A DNA stretch of 64,000 nt, taken from Sulfuricurvum sp. Lineage in GTDB: Bacteria; Campylobacterota; Campylobacteria; Campylobacterales; Sulfurimonadaceae. The position numbers and the translations under genes were made by a program. Within the stretch, counting starts at the first letter, position 1. Each line of letters opens with the position of its first letter. The DNA lies in contig JAUXYP010000008.1 in the NCBI GenBank assembly GCA_030694265.1, forward strand, positions 62,001 through 126,000, in the 5' to 3' direction. Under the pieces are notes generated by a model. That model worked only from the letters and a program-made list of their open reading frames with translations, made no database searches and was not told the DNA's origin. Shown in pieces: positions 52,339-61,051 of the stretch.

Positions 52339-54115
52339 ATTTCATTATATCCACAGCAATGGTCTCTTTATCCGTCTGCTCAAACGTATCCGTGAACGAT
52401 CCCCTTTACCATTAACCCTCTATCAAGAAAAACAAAAGTATGTTATAGAAGCATCCGGGAACCAAGAAGAGCTTGAAGCGCTGGCTGAGCTGGTCTCACT
52501 GCTCATACCGAAATCTCTGTTTTTACAGGAACATACGCTTGGAGAGATAGAAACGCTCCATGAATCTCAACTCCTAGAGGAGGATGCTAACTATAAAATC
52601 CCCTATTGTCCGGAATGTCAACAGTATGTTCGAGAGACCATGAACCCGTTTGAATCGTGCAGTGTTTGCGGGTTCAGTGATACGATATTGACCCTAGATG
52701 AGCTAATCACCTATACGCACAGCGATGCAACGAGTGCCCCAGCGCTGTTCATCCAATTGGCTAACTCGCTGATCAAAAATAAAACGATTGCTTTACCAAC
52801 CTACAACGGAATACGACGTTTCTCTCTACTCAATGCGGGAGAAGATGAAGAGAGCGGTCTATTGATATGCAATCCCGCTGATATTTCGGACTCTTTGATG
52901 ATCACACAAGGGGAGCTTGATTCCTTGATGATGATTGAAAAGCCCTCGGTGCGATTAAAACCAAAATTAAAATTCCGAGCCGAAAACGGTTTACACAAAC
53001 CCTTTTACCACGTTTTCTTTCCCGACGATAAGATTACGTTAGCATTGACCACCGCATTGGCGGACAAAGGTGTTTTTGCCCTCTATTGTGATGAGGTTCC
53101 CCCTCTTCGTGTAGCATCAGCCCTAGGACAACATGTCATTATCCATATCGGACGTGACATTTTGCCATGGCATCATCCAATGGCTTTTAAGCAAGCATCC
53201 TGTTGTAGATTTGAGGGATTTGAAGCATTTGGAGGGAAGGATGGATTGTTATTAACCACAGCTAATGAGTCCGTAAGAAAAGGCTGTATAGAGTTTGTGG
53301 CCAATGATGTGCTGTCTCCTAAATCTGCCGCGACTATTTTCTTTGAACCGGCCCATGCAGCACTGCGTTGCGTTGTGTTGGAGAATGGTCTTCAGGGGAA
53401 ATCTCTTTGCGGTATTTACCTCAGTCATCGTCACCCCCTGCAGATATTCGGATTTTCGCCTAAGATAGGCTATCTCCCAATGGTAAATTTTTCACATAAT
53501 GCACTCAATGATCCCAAGACGATGCTGGCCTCGATAGCCCAAATGGATGAGGCGGGAGCACGATTGGTGGCTAACTATAAAACGAGCTTTCCAAAACTCT
53601 ATGAACGACTGGAATCTGCTTGTTTTGAATCACACGGCAATGTTTCCATGTTGAGCAGATTGTGGGCTATGGCCGCACTCTTTATCGGTATATCTGATGG
53701 CGATCATGTTGAAACGGCGTGTGAACAGCTTGAAGCAACGGCACTGGAATTTAACGGCAAATCGGGACCACGTATCGACTATAAGGTGCTGAAAAGCCAT
53801 AGCGGTTATGAGATCGATCCGAGATTAGCCATCCGGTCAGCCATGAGTTTTAAACTGGCAGGGGTAGATGAATACCTGCTGTGTTTTGGTTTTATAGATT
53901 CGCTGGCAGATTTTATAGCACAGCAGGCTGAACTCGCCGATGCAAACATCGCCATAGAAGGAGTGACATTAAGCGGCAGCCTTTTTGAGAATCGTCAGTT
54001 GTTGATGCGTACTTATAATGCTATCGCTTCCAACTATAAAGTTTTTAGAACCGAGCACTTAGGCATGGATGGTGCTAATATCGCTGTCGGAGCGGTGACG
54101 CTTGGTAGCGAATAA
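52322..54115 (+). CDS. hydE: HydE: HypF-related hydrogenase accessory protein
   Basis: A 597-residue protein of the hydE type known from Wolinella and Helicobacter hyd operons, needed there for hydrogenase activity. It has one zinc-finger-like CPECQQYV...CSVCGF near residue 100. Its C-terminal part aligns loosely with the Kae1-like domain of HypF: LSRLWAMAALFIGI and EGVTLSGSLFENRQLLMRTYNAI. The metal-binding HHYAH of HypF and the acylphosphatase signature VQGVGFRPF are absent, so it is probably not a carbamoyltransferase. It overlaps hydD by 17 bases and ends the operon. Mechanism unknown. Confidence 0.85.
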   Translation: MHVAFKFHYIHSNGLFIRLLKRIRERSPLPLTLYQEKQKYVIEASGNQEELEALAELVSLLIPKSLFLQEHTLGEIETLHESQLLEEDANYKIPYCPECQQYVRETMNPFESCSVCGFSDTILTLDELITYTHSDATSAPALFIQLANSLIKNKTIALPTYNGIRRFSLLNAGEDEESGLLICNPADISDSLMITQGELDSLMMIEKPSVRLKPKLKFRAENGLHKPFYHVFFPDDKITLALTTALADKGVFALYCDEVPPLRVASALGQHVIIHIGRDILPWHHPMAFKQASCCRFEGFEAFGGKDGLLLTTANESVRKGCIEFVANDVLSPKSAATIFFEPAHAALRCVVLENGLQGKSLCGIYLSHRHPLQIFGFSPKIGYLPMVNFSHNALNDPKTMLASIAQMDEAGARLVANYKTSFPKLYERLESACFESHGNVSMLSRLWAMAALFIGISDGDHVETACEQLEATALEFNGKSGPRIDYKVLKSHSGYEIDPRLAIRSAMSFKLAGVDEYLLCFGFIDSLADFIAQQAELADANIAIEGVTLSGSLFENRQLLMRTYNAIASNYKVFRTEHLGMDGANIAVGAVTLGSE

Positions 54116-54180
54116 AAAGATAGATAGATGATAAGTGGAACGGTTAACACCTTTTAAAATTTAATTTTGTAAAAATGAAA

Positions 54181-54186
54181 TATAAT
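54181..54186 (+). promoter_or_regulatory. Predicted -10 box for the hypBCDEA operon
   Basis: TATAAT preceded by TGAAA and a T-rich stretch, 30 bases before the hypB start. The 100-base gap after hydE, the largest inside the cluster, supports a separate transcription start. Confidence 0.6.
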
Positions 54187-54215
54187 CAAATACGATAGAG
54201 CCTAAAAGGAAAAAT

Positions 54216-54989
54216 ATGTGCAAAGATTGCGGCTGTTCACTTACCGATCACCATCACCATCATGGTCACGAGGATCACCATCATCATAGCCATGCACATC
54301 ATCATGAGACCCTTCATGCCAATCCACAGCTCAACGATCCAAAAACGATCTCCGTCATCACGAAAATTTTGGACAAAAATGATCAAGAAGCGATCCATAA
54401 TCGGGCTCATTTTGACGATCACAGCGTATTAGCTATCAATATGATGAGTTCACCCGGTAGCGGAAAGACCGCTTTACTTGAGAAAATGGCAGATATTGCA
54501 TCGTTTAAATTCGGTGTTATCGAGGGGGACTTGGAGACATCGCGCGATGCCGATCGGATACGTGCCAAAGGAATCCCGGCTTATCAGATCCAGACAGGGA
54601 GTGCCTGTCATCTTGATGCGTTTATGGTTCATCGAGCATTGCATGAACTTCCGATTGCAGACCTAGAGGTCTGTTTTATCGAAAACGTCGGTAATTTGGT
54701 ATGTCCTGCGAGTTATGATGTGGGTGCACATCTGAATATCGTCCTCGTGTCTGTTCCTGAGGGGGAAGACAAGATTGAAAAATATCCGGTGATGTTTCGA
54801 ACGGCTGATCTGATTTTAATCACCAAGTGCGATCTGCTCCCCCATTTTGATTTTAATATTTCGAGTGCCAAAGAGGCAGCACGTAAACTCAAACCGAGCG
54901 CCGATATCCTCGAAATATCCACCAAAGACGATGAGAGTATATTAAAAGTGATTCGATGGATTGAGTTCAAAAAAAGTATGAGGAATTAA
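54216..54989 (+). CDS. hypB: Nickel-binding GTPase HypB
   Basis: A 257-residue protein. The N terminus has the CxxCGC high-affinity nickel motif (MCKDCGCS), then a histidine-rich region (about residues 11-33), which can store nickel. The GTPase core has the P-loop SSPGSGKTALL, EGDLETSRDADRI, ENVGNLVCPASYD and ITKCDLLP. It delivers Ni to the hydrogenase large subunit with HypA. The gene is preceded by AAGGAAAAAT and its own promoter. It leads hypCDEA with a two-base gap. Confidence 0.97.
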   Translation: MCKDCGCSLTDHHHHHGHEDHHHHSHAHHHETLHANPQLNDPKTISVITKILDKNDQEAIHNRAHFDDHSVLAINMMSSPGSGKTALLEKMADIASFKFGVIEGDLETSRDADRIRAKGIPAYQIQTGSACHLDAFMVHRALHELPIADLEVCFIENVGNLVCPASYDVGAHLNIVLVSVPEGEDKIEKYPVMFRTADLILITKCDLLPHFDFNISSAKEAARKLKPSADILEISTKDDESILKVIRWIEFKKSMRN

Positions 54990-54991
54990 CC

Positions 54992-55276
54992 ATGTGCCTC
55001 TCTATACCCTCAAAAATTGTTGAGATTGATGAAGACAACAATGCCACAGTAGATACGATGGGCGTACGTCGTAAAGTGAGTCTGGATCTGATGGCCGATG
55101 AGGTAGCAATTGGTGATTATGTACTGATCCATATCGGTTTTGCGATGGGGAAGATTGATGAAGAGGATGCACTGGAAAGTCTCAAAGTGTATGAAGAGAT
55201 GATTGTCGCTATGGATGAGGAAGAGTGCAAAGCGTTGATCGACCAAGATGATAATTGCCCCAATCGGACCTTGTGA
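54992..55276 (+). CDS. hypC: Hydrogenase assembly chaperone HypC
   Basis: The 94-residue protein begins with the essential MCLSIPSKIVEID (Cys2 binds the iron precursor and HypD). The DLMADEVAIGDYVLIHIGFAMGKIDEEDA segment is typical. It shuttles the Fe(CN)2CO unit from HypD to the large subunit. One HypC serves two large subunits here unless another copy lies elsewhere. It starts two bases after hypB and ends two bases before hypD. Confidence 0.97.
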   Translation: MCLSIPSKIVEIDEDNNATVDTMGVRRKVSLDLMADEVAIGDYVLIHIGFAMGKIDEEDALESLKVYEEMIVAMDEEECKALIDQDDNCPNRTL

Positions 55277-55278
55277 TA

Positions 55279-56397
55279 ATGCAGGATGATAAAGCACTTT
55301 TTGACATCTTCCGTCATCCGCAGACGATAAGAGCATTGTCACGAAAAATCCATCAAGAAGCTCTAAAACTTTCCCAGCCCCTAAAAGTCATGGAAGTGTG
55401 CGGAGGACATACCCATACCATTATGAAATACGGCCTCAAACAGCTCCTTCCTGACACGATAGAATTTATCCATGGTCCAGGATGTCCGGTGTGCATCATG
55501 CCAAAAGAGCGGATTGATCAGGCCATTGCTTTGGCGCGTATGAGCGATACGATTCTTCTGACACTGGGAGATATGATACGTGTTCCCGGTTCCGCAAGCT
55601 CATTGGTACAAGAACGCAGCACAGGCCGCGACATACGCCCTTTGTACTCGCCTATGGATGCGTTAAAAATTGCCCGTGAGAATCCGACCAAAAAGGTCAT
55701 TTTTTTTGCCATCGGTTTTGAGACGACTACCCCTATGACCGCGGCTTTGATACTGCGAACAGATGAGGAAAAACTGCACAATCTTTTTTTCCATATTAAT
55801 CATGTCCTTGTTCCTCCTGCCGTTCATGCAATCATGGATGACTCCAAAAACCGTATTGATGCGTTTATCGGTCCCTCTCATGTGAGTGTCATTACAGGGG
55901 CACAGATCTATGAACCCATTGCCAAACAGTACGGAACACCTGTCGTCGTAAGCGGATTTGAGCCAGTGGATGTGATGGAGGGGATTTTGAAGATCATTGT
56001 CCAAAAAAATGAAAACCGCAGTGAGGTAGAGGTGCAATATACCCGTGCCGTTACGCAGGGGGGAAACCAAAAAGCCCAAGCGATGGTTGAAAAAACCATG
56101 AGTGTACGAGAGAGTTTTCGATGGCGCGGTCTTGGGGATATTGCCCACAGTGCTTTGCAGCTAAATGATAGCTTTACGCACCTCGACGCTGAGACGGTAT
56201 TTTCGCAGTTTCTCTCTTATGAGCCTATCGACGATCATAAACTTTGTATCTGCGGCTCGATTTTAAAAGGGTTAGCCAAACCCAATGACTGCACCGTATT
56301 TGGCACGGCATGTACTCCGAACTCTCCGCTTGGCAGTTGTATGGTCAGCTCTGAGGGTTCATGTAATGCCTATTATCGCTATGGGAGTGCTTTATGA
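55279..56397 (+). CDS. hypD: Iron-cyanide ligand assembly protein HypD
   Basis: A 372-residue iron-sulfur protein with VCGGHTHTIMKYGL, GPGCPVCIMPKERID, FETTTPMTAA and a C-terminal CICGSILKGLAKPNDCTVF segment for the [4Fe-4S] cluster. It assembles Fe(CN)2CO with HypC and HypE. ATG 55279 was chosen; an in-frame frame from 55255 overlaps hypC. It overlaps hypE by four bases. Confidence 0.97.
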   Translation: MQDDKALFDIFRHPQTIRALSRKIHQEALKLSQPLKVMEVCGGHTHTIMKYGLKQLLPDTIEFIHGPGCPVCIMPKERIDQAIALARMSDTILLTLGDMIRVPGSASSLVQERSTGRDIRPLYSPMDALKIARENPTKKVIFFAIGFETTTPMTAALILRTDEEKLHNLFFHINHVLVPPAVHAIMDDSKNRIDAFIGPSHVSVITGAQIYEPIAKQYGTPVVVSGFEPVDVMEGILKIIVQKNENRSEVEVQYTRAVTQGGNQKAQAMVEKTMSVRESFRWRGLGDIAHSALQLNDSFTHLDAETVFSQFLSYEPIDDHKLCICGSILKGLAKPNDCTVFGTACTPNSPLGSCMVSSEGSCNAYYRYGSAL

Positions 56398-57392
56398 AGC
56401 GTATACAGCTTTCACATGGGGGAGGGGGAGAGGAGATGGATGTTCTTATCCGTGATCTCTTTTACCGCCATTTTTCCAATGACATACTCTTGCGCAGTGA
56501 AGATGCGGCGGTTTTGGAAGTAAACGGAAAGATTGCGTTTACCACAGACAGCTATACGGTTACCCCCTTATTTTTTAACGGCGGCGATATCGGAAAAATT
56601 GCGGTTGCAGGAACACTCAACGATCTTGCCATGATGGGGGCCCGCCCGCTGTATCTCAGCTGTGCCTTTATCATCGAAGAGGGGTTGCCCCATGAGACGT
56701 TGGAGCGCATCGTCCTCTCTATGAAAGAAGAATTGTCCAAAAGTAAAGCACAAATCGTTTGCGGTGATACCAAAGTCGTACCCAAAGGTTCAGTCGATCA
56801 ACTCTTTATCAACACATCAGGCATCGGAGAAATAGTCCTGCCAGCTCTCTCAGCGCATAGTATCTGTGAAAGTGACGTGATTATCGTCTCACGTGATATC
56901 GGTACGCATGGAGCATGTATACTGGCTTCTCGTGAGGGAATTGAACTGCAAAGTGCATTGTCCAGTGATTGTGCTACGTTATGGCCGGCTGTTGATGCTC
57001 TTATCGCTGAAAAGGTTGGCATACGTGCAATGCGTGACGCAACGCGCGGAGGTATTGCAGCGGTTTTAAATGAGTGGGCGGTTGCGAGTGATATTTGTAT
57101 TCAGGTACAGGAACAGAGTGTTCCCATTTGTGATGAGGTACGGGGAATCTGCGAGCTTTTGGGGATGGAACCTTATGAGTTTGCCAATGAGGGGACCTTT
57201 ATCCTTGCCGTTGACCCTTGCGATGCGATGAGAGCCGTTGAGATTCTTCATCAATTTGGCATGAGTTCTAACGCCGCGATCATAGGAAAAGCAACCGTAC
57301 TCAAAGCAGGGCGGGTAATCCTCAATTCGCCATGGGGAAGTACACGCTATCTCGAACGCCCAAAAGGCGAGCTGTTGCCTAGGATCTGCTGA
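56394..57392 (+). CDS. hypE: Carbamoyl-dehydratase HypE
   Basis: The 332-residue enzyme is a PurM-type ATP-binding protein with QLSHGGGGEEMDVLI, RDATRGGIAAVLNEWA and the final PRIC, whose C-terminal Cys is carbamoylated by HypF and dehydrated to thiocyanate. All these are intact. Its stop codon and the hypA ATG share a base. The protein has the usual length. Confidence 0.98.
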   Translation: MKRIQLSHGGGGEEMDVLIRDLFYRHFSNDILLRSEDAAVLEVNGKIAFTTDSYTVTPLFFNGGDIGKIAVAGTLNDLAMMGARPLYLSCAFIIEEGLPHETLERIVLSMKEELSKSKAQIVCGDTKVVPKGSVDQLFINTSGIGEIVLPALSAHSICESDVIIVSRDIGTHGACILASREGIELQSALSSDCATLWPAVDALIAEKVGIRAMRDATRGGIAAVLNEWAVASDICIQVQEQSVPICDEVRGICELLGMEPYEFANEGTFILAVDPCDAMRAVEILHQFGMSSNAAIIGKATVLKAGRVILNSPWGSTRYLERPKGELLPRIC

Positions 57393-57736
57393 TGCATGAG
57401 TACTCCATCGTACAAGCGTTGATCGATCAGTGTGAAACACTTGCGGTAACGAACAAAGCTACGTTGATTACCAAAGTAGTGGTCAAGATAGGACAATACA
57501 GCGGCGTGGAGCCTCATTTGCTGGAGACCGCCTTTGAAACATTCAAAGAGAAAACAATCTGTGAGAATGCCGAGTTTATTATGAACATACAGCCGCTCGT
57601 GATTGTGTGTTCTGATTGCCAGACAACGAGCGTATTGGATCAACCGCATTATGTTTGCCCTGTGTGTCAGAGTTTGGATATTCGTGTCATTGAGGGTGAA
57701 GATATGATATTAATGAGTCTGGAAATGGAAGAGTGA
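57392..57736 (+). CDS. hypA: Nickel metallochaperone HypA
   Basis: A 114-residue protein with N-terminal MHEYSI (His2 and Met1 bind nickel) and a zinc site of two CxxC pairs (CSDC and CPVC). It loads nickel with HypB. It is the last hyp gene, followed by a strong palindrome at 57744-57766. The order hypB-C-D-E-A is notable, since hypA precedes hypB in many enterobacteria. Confidence 0.96.
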   Translation: MHEYSIVQALIDQCETLAVTNKATLITKVVVKIGQYSGVEPHLLETAFETFKEKTICENAEFIMNIQPLVIVCSDCQTTSVLDQPHYVCPVCQSLDIRVIEGEDMILMSLEMEE

Positions 57737-57743
57737 TTGAGGA

Positions 57744-57766
57744 AGAAGGGATTTGAAATCCCTTCT
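57744..57766. terminator. Bidirectional hairpin between hypA and the convergent gene
   Basis: A perfect palindrome AGAAGGGATTT-G-AAATCCCTTCT, eight bases after the hypA stop and 18 bases before the stop of the minus-strand gene. T-runs after it are weak, so a terminator is likely but not certain. Confidence 0.65.
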
Positions 57767-57784
57767 AAGTATAGACGTATTTGA

Positions 57785-58591
57785 TTATGGAATTGGGTTT
57801 GGAGTAATATCGTCGTGAGCTAATAGGATTACTGCACGAATAGCTTCTGCTGCCGCTGCCATCTCCTCATTAGTAACACCCGCTGGATTACTAACACCTA
57901 AGATAGTATTCATTGCGATAACGGTATTAACAGTAATCGGTTTTGTTTTATCCGATGCACTTCCCAAGAAGATAGCCGCTTGTACCAAGGTAGAACCAGG
58001 AACAACAACACCGTCTTTAACGATCAAAGCATTGTTTTTCAAAACAGATTGATACAGTGCAAGACTTTGTGTAGGTGAATCAACACGTACGACCGTAAGA
58101 TCTGTTCTGTATACTCTGATACGAGCAATTGCCTCATCCAATGTTAATGTATACAAAGACCAGTCAGTGATAGTATTGATAGCTTCCGCTGCTGCTTGAT
58201 CACGAGTGTTCTGAGGTGCACGAGCAACGTTCAAACGACCGTAATCACCCTCAGGAATCCCTTCTGATGCCCATACAGGTTTAGTCCCGCCTGTACCGCC
58301 TGAACCAGCTTTTGGGCCTTTCCCTTCACTTGATGCATCCGGTCCGCCTTGGCCTTTGGAAACAGTATCTTTTTTACTACCGTGTCCTGAATCGGTTCCT
58401 TTTCCTTTACCAGATCCGCCTTTGGTACCCTTATGCCCTGATGTGCCACCCTCATGAGTGCCGTCATCTTCTGCGAACGCACTTGTTGAAAAACCATGAA
58501 AACCCATAGAAGTAGGTGCAATTAATGCTGCTGCTATTGCGAAACTACCTGCGGTAATAACCTTTGTAATGAAAGATGATTGTGTTGCCAT
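57785..58591 (-). CDS. Secreted glycine/lysine-rich protein of unknown function
   Basis: Not recognised as a characterised family. The 268-residue protein starts with a signal-like segment (ITAGSFAIAAALIAPTSMGF), then a low-complexity linker rich in Gly, Lys, Ser, Thr and His (about residues 43-108, GGTSGHKGTKGGSGKGKG and similar), and a C-terminal helical domain of about 150 residues beginning GDYGRLNVARAPQNTRDQAAAEA. AAGGAG precedes the ATG. It lies between hypA and the response regulators. Export to periplasm or surface is inferred from the signal. Confidence 0.72.
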   Translation of the reverse strand: MATQSSFITKVITAGSFAIAAALIAPTSMGFHGFSTSAFAEDDGTHEGGTSGHKGTKGGSGKGKGTDSGHGSKKDTVSKGQGGPDASSEGKGPKAGSGGTGGTKPVWASEGIPEGDYGRLNVARAPQNTRDQAAAEAINTITDWSLYTLTLDEAIARIRVYRTDLTVVRVDSPTQSLALYQSVLKNNALIVKDGVVVPGSTLVQAAIFLGSASDKTKPITVNTVIAMNTILGVSNPAGVTNEEMAAAAEAIRAVILLAHDDITPNPIP

Positions 58592-58748
58592 GACAACTCC
58601 TTAATATTTATTTGAAAAAATTGTACATCATCAAAATGAGATAAAAATGAGTTTGATAAAGAATTTTTAGAAGAAGTAATTATTCAATTTATTAACAGAG
58701 TATTTTGATAAATGATTATGGTGTAATGCAAATAATAAAGAAGTAACT
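58592..58748. other. 157-base intergenic region, AT-rich
   Basis: No gene is seen. It should contain the promoter of the secreted protein on the minus strand, and 3' end of the response regulator unit. No clear hairpin terminator was found. Confidence 0.4.
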
Positions 58749-59432
58749 TTAGTTGAGATTGATTTTGTATCCGATGCCGTTATGGTTCGAAATAATGGTT
58801 GGGTATGTTTTTTTGCGAATGCCGCGTACGAGTGTACGCAGGGCATCCATGCTCATATAGGAGTCTTCCCAAATAGTGCTTTCGATAACAGAGTAGGGGG
58901 TAATATTTTCTCTGTTACTTAGTAAAAGTTCTATGAGGTGGTACTCCTTTTTCGATAAGTCAATGCTTTTTCCATCAAAATTATTGAGTGTTTTGTTAAT
59001 CGGGTCATAACAGTATCCATCGTGGAGATGGGTAAAGTTGATCGGGTATCGCATGAATAGTTTTTTTATGACGTGATGAAACGCATTGACGAGCTCGTTA
59101 CTTGAAAATGGCTTGAGCAGATAACGGGTAATCTCCAGATTGATAGCATCAAGTAAAAAACTTTGGTCGGAAAGAGAAGTGGTTATGATAACAGGGGTCA
59201 GAAGCTCTTTTTGACGTAGGAATCGGATGAAGTCCAATCCGCTTTCATTAGGCAATAATATGTCCATCAAGACGATATCGACTCTATTTTTTCTAAAGAT
59301 AGCATAAGCCTCAGAGAGGTTGTTTACCTCAAATACATTTAACCCGTGTTCATTGAGTAAGAGGGTGTTTTTTTCTCGAATTTCAGTACTGGCATCGATA
59401 TAAAGTACGGAAACATCCTGTATATTAAGCAT
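58749..59432 (-). CDS. Response regulator, receiver plus winged-helix (paralogue 1)
   Basis: A 227-residue OmpR-type regulator. Receiver with Asp57 (VLMDILLPNESG), and KPF near residue 106; the DNA-binding half has LSKKEYHLIELLLSNRENI and ends DALRTLVRGIRKKTYPTIISNHNGIGYKI. One residue of the usual acidic pair is lost: D13-A14. No histidine kinase gene is nearby. It lies downstream of paralogue 2 on the same strand with an 86-base gap. It is highly similar to the other two. Confidence 0.88.
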   Translation of the reverse strand: MLNIQDVSVLYIDASTEIREKNTLLLNEHGLNVFEVNNLSEAYAIFRKNRVDIVLMDILLPNESGLDFIRFLRQKELLTPVIITTSLSDQSFLLDAINLEITRYLLKPFSSNELVNAFHHVIKKLFMRYPINFTHLHDGYCYDPINKTLNNFDGKSIDLSKKEYHLIELLLSNRENITPYSVIESTIWEDSYMSMDALRTLVRGIRKKTYPTIISNHNGIGYKINLN

Positions 59433-59518
59433 AAATACTCCCTATTCTTTAGGTAATAAAAAAACACTCTATCAGAATAAAAATAAAAAATTAATAAGAT
59501 TTGTACGTACGAAGCAGG

Positions 59519-60199
59519 CTAAAAATCTATTTTATAGCCAATTCCATTATGATTTGAAATGATATTTGGGTAGGTTTTTTTACGAATACCGCGCACGAGT
59601 GTACGCAGCGTGTCAAGACTCATCATGGTATCTTGCCAAACAATTTCCTCGATATCCGAATATGAGATAATTTGTTTTCTATTCTTTATCAGAAGTTCGA
59701 GCAGAAGAGACTCTTTTTTCGACAATTGAATCGCTGTGCCATCGGGAGTATTAACACATTTGTTGATCGGATCATAACTAAACCCGTCATGCAGTGCAGT
59801 AAAAGTAGTGAAATGTCCATTGAGCACTTTTTTGACGGCAAGATGAAGTGCTTCGAGAAGTACATTGTTTGTAAATGGCTTGATCAGATAACGGGTGATC
59901 TCGAGATTGATGGCATCGAGTAACGTAGTTTTATCCGTATTTGCAGTAGCGATAATAGCCGGAGCATCAATTTCTTTATCGCGAAGGCATCGAATGAACT
60001 CTAATCCGTCATTATTTGGCAGTTCTAAGTCAACGAGCAAAATATCTACCTTGTGTGTTCGAAACAAATCGCATCCTGTTGTCATGTTGTCCGTCTTTAG
60101 AACCTGGAATCCGTTATCCGCCATGAGGATAGAATATTTTTCTCGAAGTACAGTATTGCTCTCGACAAATAATACCGTTAGCTTATGGGATGTAAACAT
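59519..60199 (-). CDS. Response regulator, receiver plus winged-helix (paralogue 2)
   Basis: A 226-residue OmpR-type regulator with Asp57 (LLVDLELPNNDG). The acidic pair is E13-S14, so one acid is missing. Its C-terminal half shares almost identical segments with paralogue 3 (YDPINKCVNTPDG; KKESLLLELLIKNRK). ATG 60199 was preferred to an in-frame start at 60226 since it gives the receiver its typical N terminus and is preceded by AAAGGATAAT. Divergent from paralogue 3. Confidence 0.87.
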   Translation of the reverse strand: MFTSHKLTVLFVESNTVLREKYSILMADNGFQVLKTDNMTTGCDLFRTHKVDILLVDLELPNNDGLEFIRCLRDKEIDAPAIIATANTDKTTLLDAINLEITRYLIKPFTNNVLLEALHLAVKKVLNGHFTTFTALHDGFSYDPINKCVNTPDGTAIQLSKKESLLLELLIKNRKQIISYSDIEEIVWQDTMMSLDTLRTLVRGIRKKTYPNIISNHNGIGYKIDF

Positions 60200-60357
60200 T
60201 TTTATTATCCTTTTATTATGACTCAATAAATGTTATAGTTAGAAATATTCAAAAACTAAAGGTATTTGTACGAATTGTCAGGATTCTATCAATTATAAAT
60301 GAGCTTTTAATGAGAATAAGAAATTTAGTGGCTAAAATGGTTTAATAAAGGAAAAAT

Positions 60358-61044
60358 ATGGATTTCTTCATGAATTTGACTGTTTTGTACATTGAAGACA
60401 ATCTGGAATGTCGGGAAAAAAATGCGGCACTCATGCGTGAAATAGGGTTGAGTGTTTTGGAAACGGATAATATTGAAGCGACAAACGAGATCTTTCGAGA
60501 TCATAAAATTGACATTATTTTGATTGACCTTGATTTGCATAAAAAAGAGAGAATGAGGTTCCTCCATTTTCTGCGCTATAAAGAGATTATTACCCCTATT
60601 ATCATCACTGCAGACGATTCCAATAAAGAGATTTTGCTCGATGCTATTAATCTGGAGATTACCCGTTATCTGATCAAGCCGTTGAAAAAAGATGAGTTAA
60701 TCAATACCATTAAAATTGCCATAGATAAATTGCTGCCTCCACTGCCTGTTATCTCGATCGAGAATGAGTTAGCTGAGGGATACAGTTATGATCCGATCAA
60801 TAAATGTGTTAATACTCCCGATGGCAAAGCGGTTCAACTAACAAAAAAAGAGTCTCTTCTGCTCGAACTTCTGATAAAAAATAGAAAGCATATTGTTTCA
60901 TTTGATGAGATAGAGAGAGTAGTGTGGGAAGGCAGTTCGATGAGCCTAGACGCACTGCGTACACTCGTGCGCAGTATTCGCCATAAATCGTATAATCATG
61001 TTATGACGAGTCACAGTGGCATTGGTTATAAATTAGACAAGTAA
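60358..61044 (+). CDS. Response regulator, receiver plus winged-helix (paralogue 3, atypical receiver)
   Basis: A 228-residue regulator on the plus strand. The acidic pair E13-D14 is intact and Asp57 is present (IDIILIDLDL) but the following Pro and Gly of ordinary receivers are replaced (DLHKKERM). The winged helix is nearly the same as paralogue 2 and ends SIRHKSYNHVMTSHSGIGYKLDK. AAGGAAAAAT stands before the ATG. The 158 bases shared with paralogue 2 upstream may hold divergent promoters. Confidence 0.86.
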   Translation: MDFFMNLTVLYIEDNLECREKNAALMREIGLSVLETDNIEATNEIFRDHKIDIILIDLDLHKKERMRFLHFLRYKEIITPIIITADDSNKEILLDAINLEITRYLIKPLKKDELINTIKIAIDKLLPPLPVISIENELAEGYSYDPINKCVNTPDGKAVQLTKKESLLLELLIKNRKHIVSFDEIERVVWEGSSMSLDALRTLVRSIRHKSYNHVMTSHSGIGYKLDK

Positions 61045-61051
61045 ATTACGA

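Noticed and set aside
54216-54320. Histidine-codon-rich start of hypB as a simple-sequence repeat or phase-variable tract
   Set aside because: The tract is imperfect (mixed CAT and CAC with other codons) and a known nickel-binding feature of HypB.
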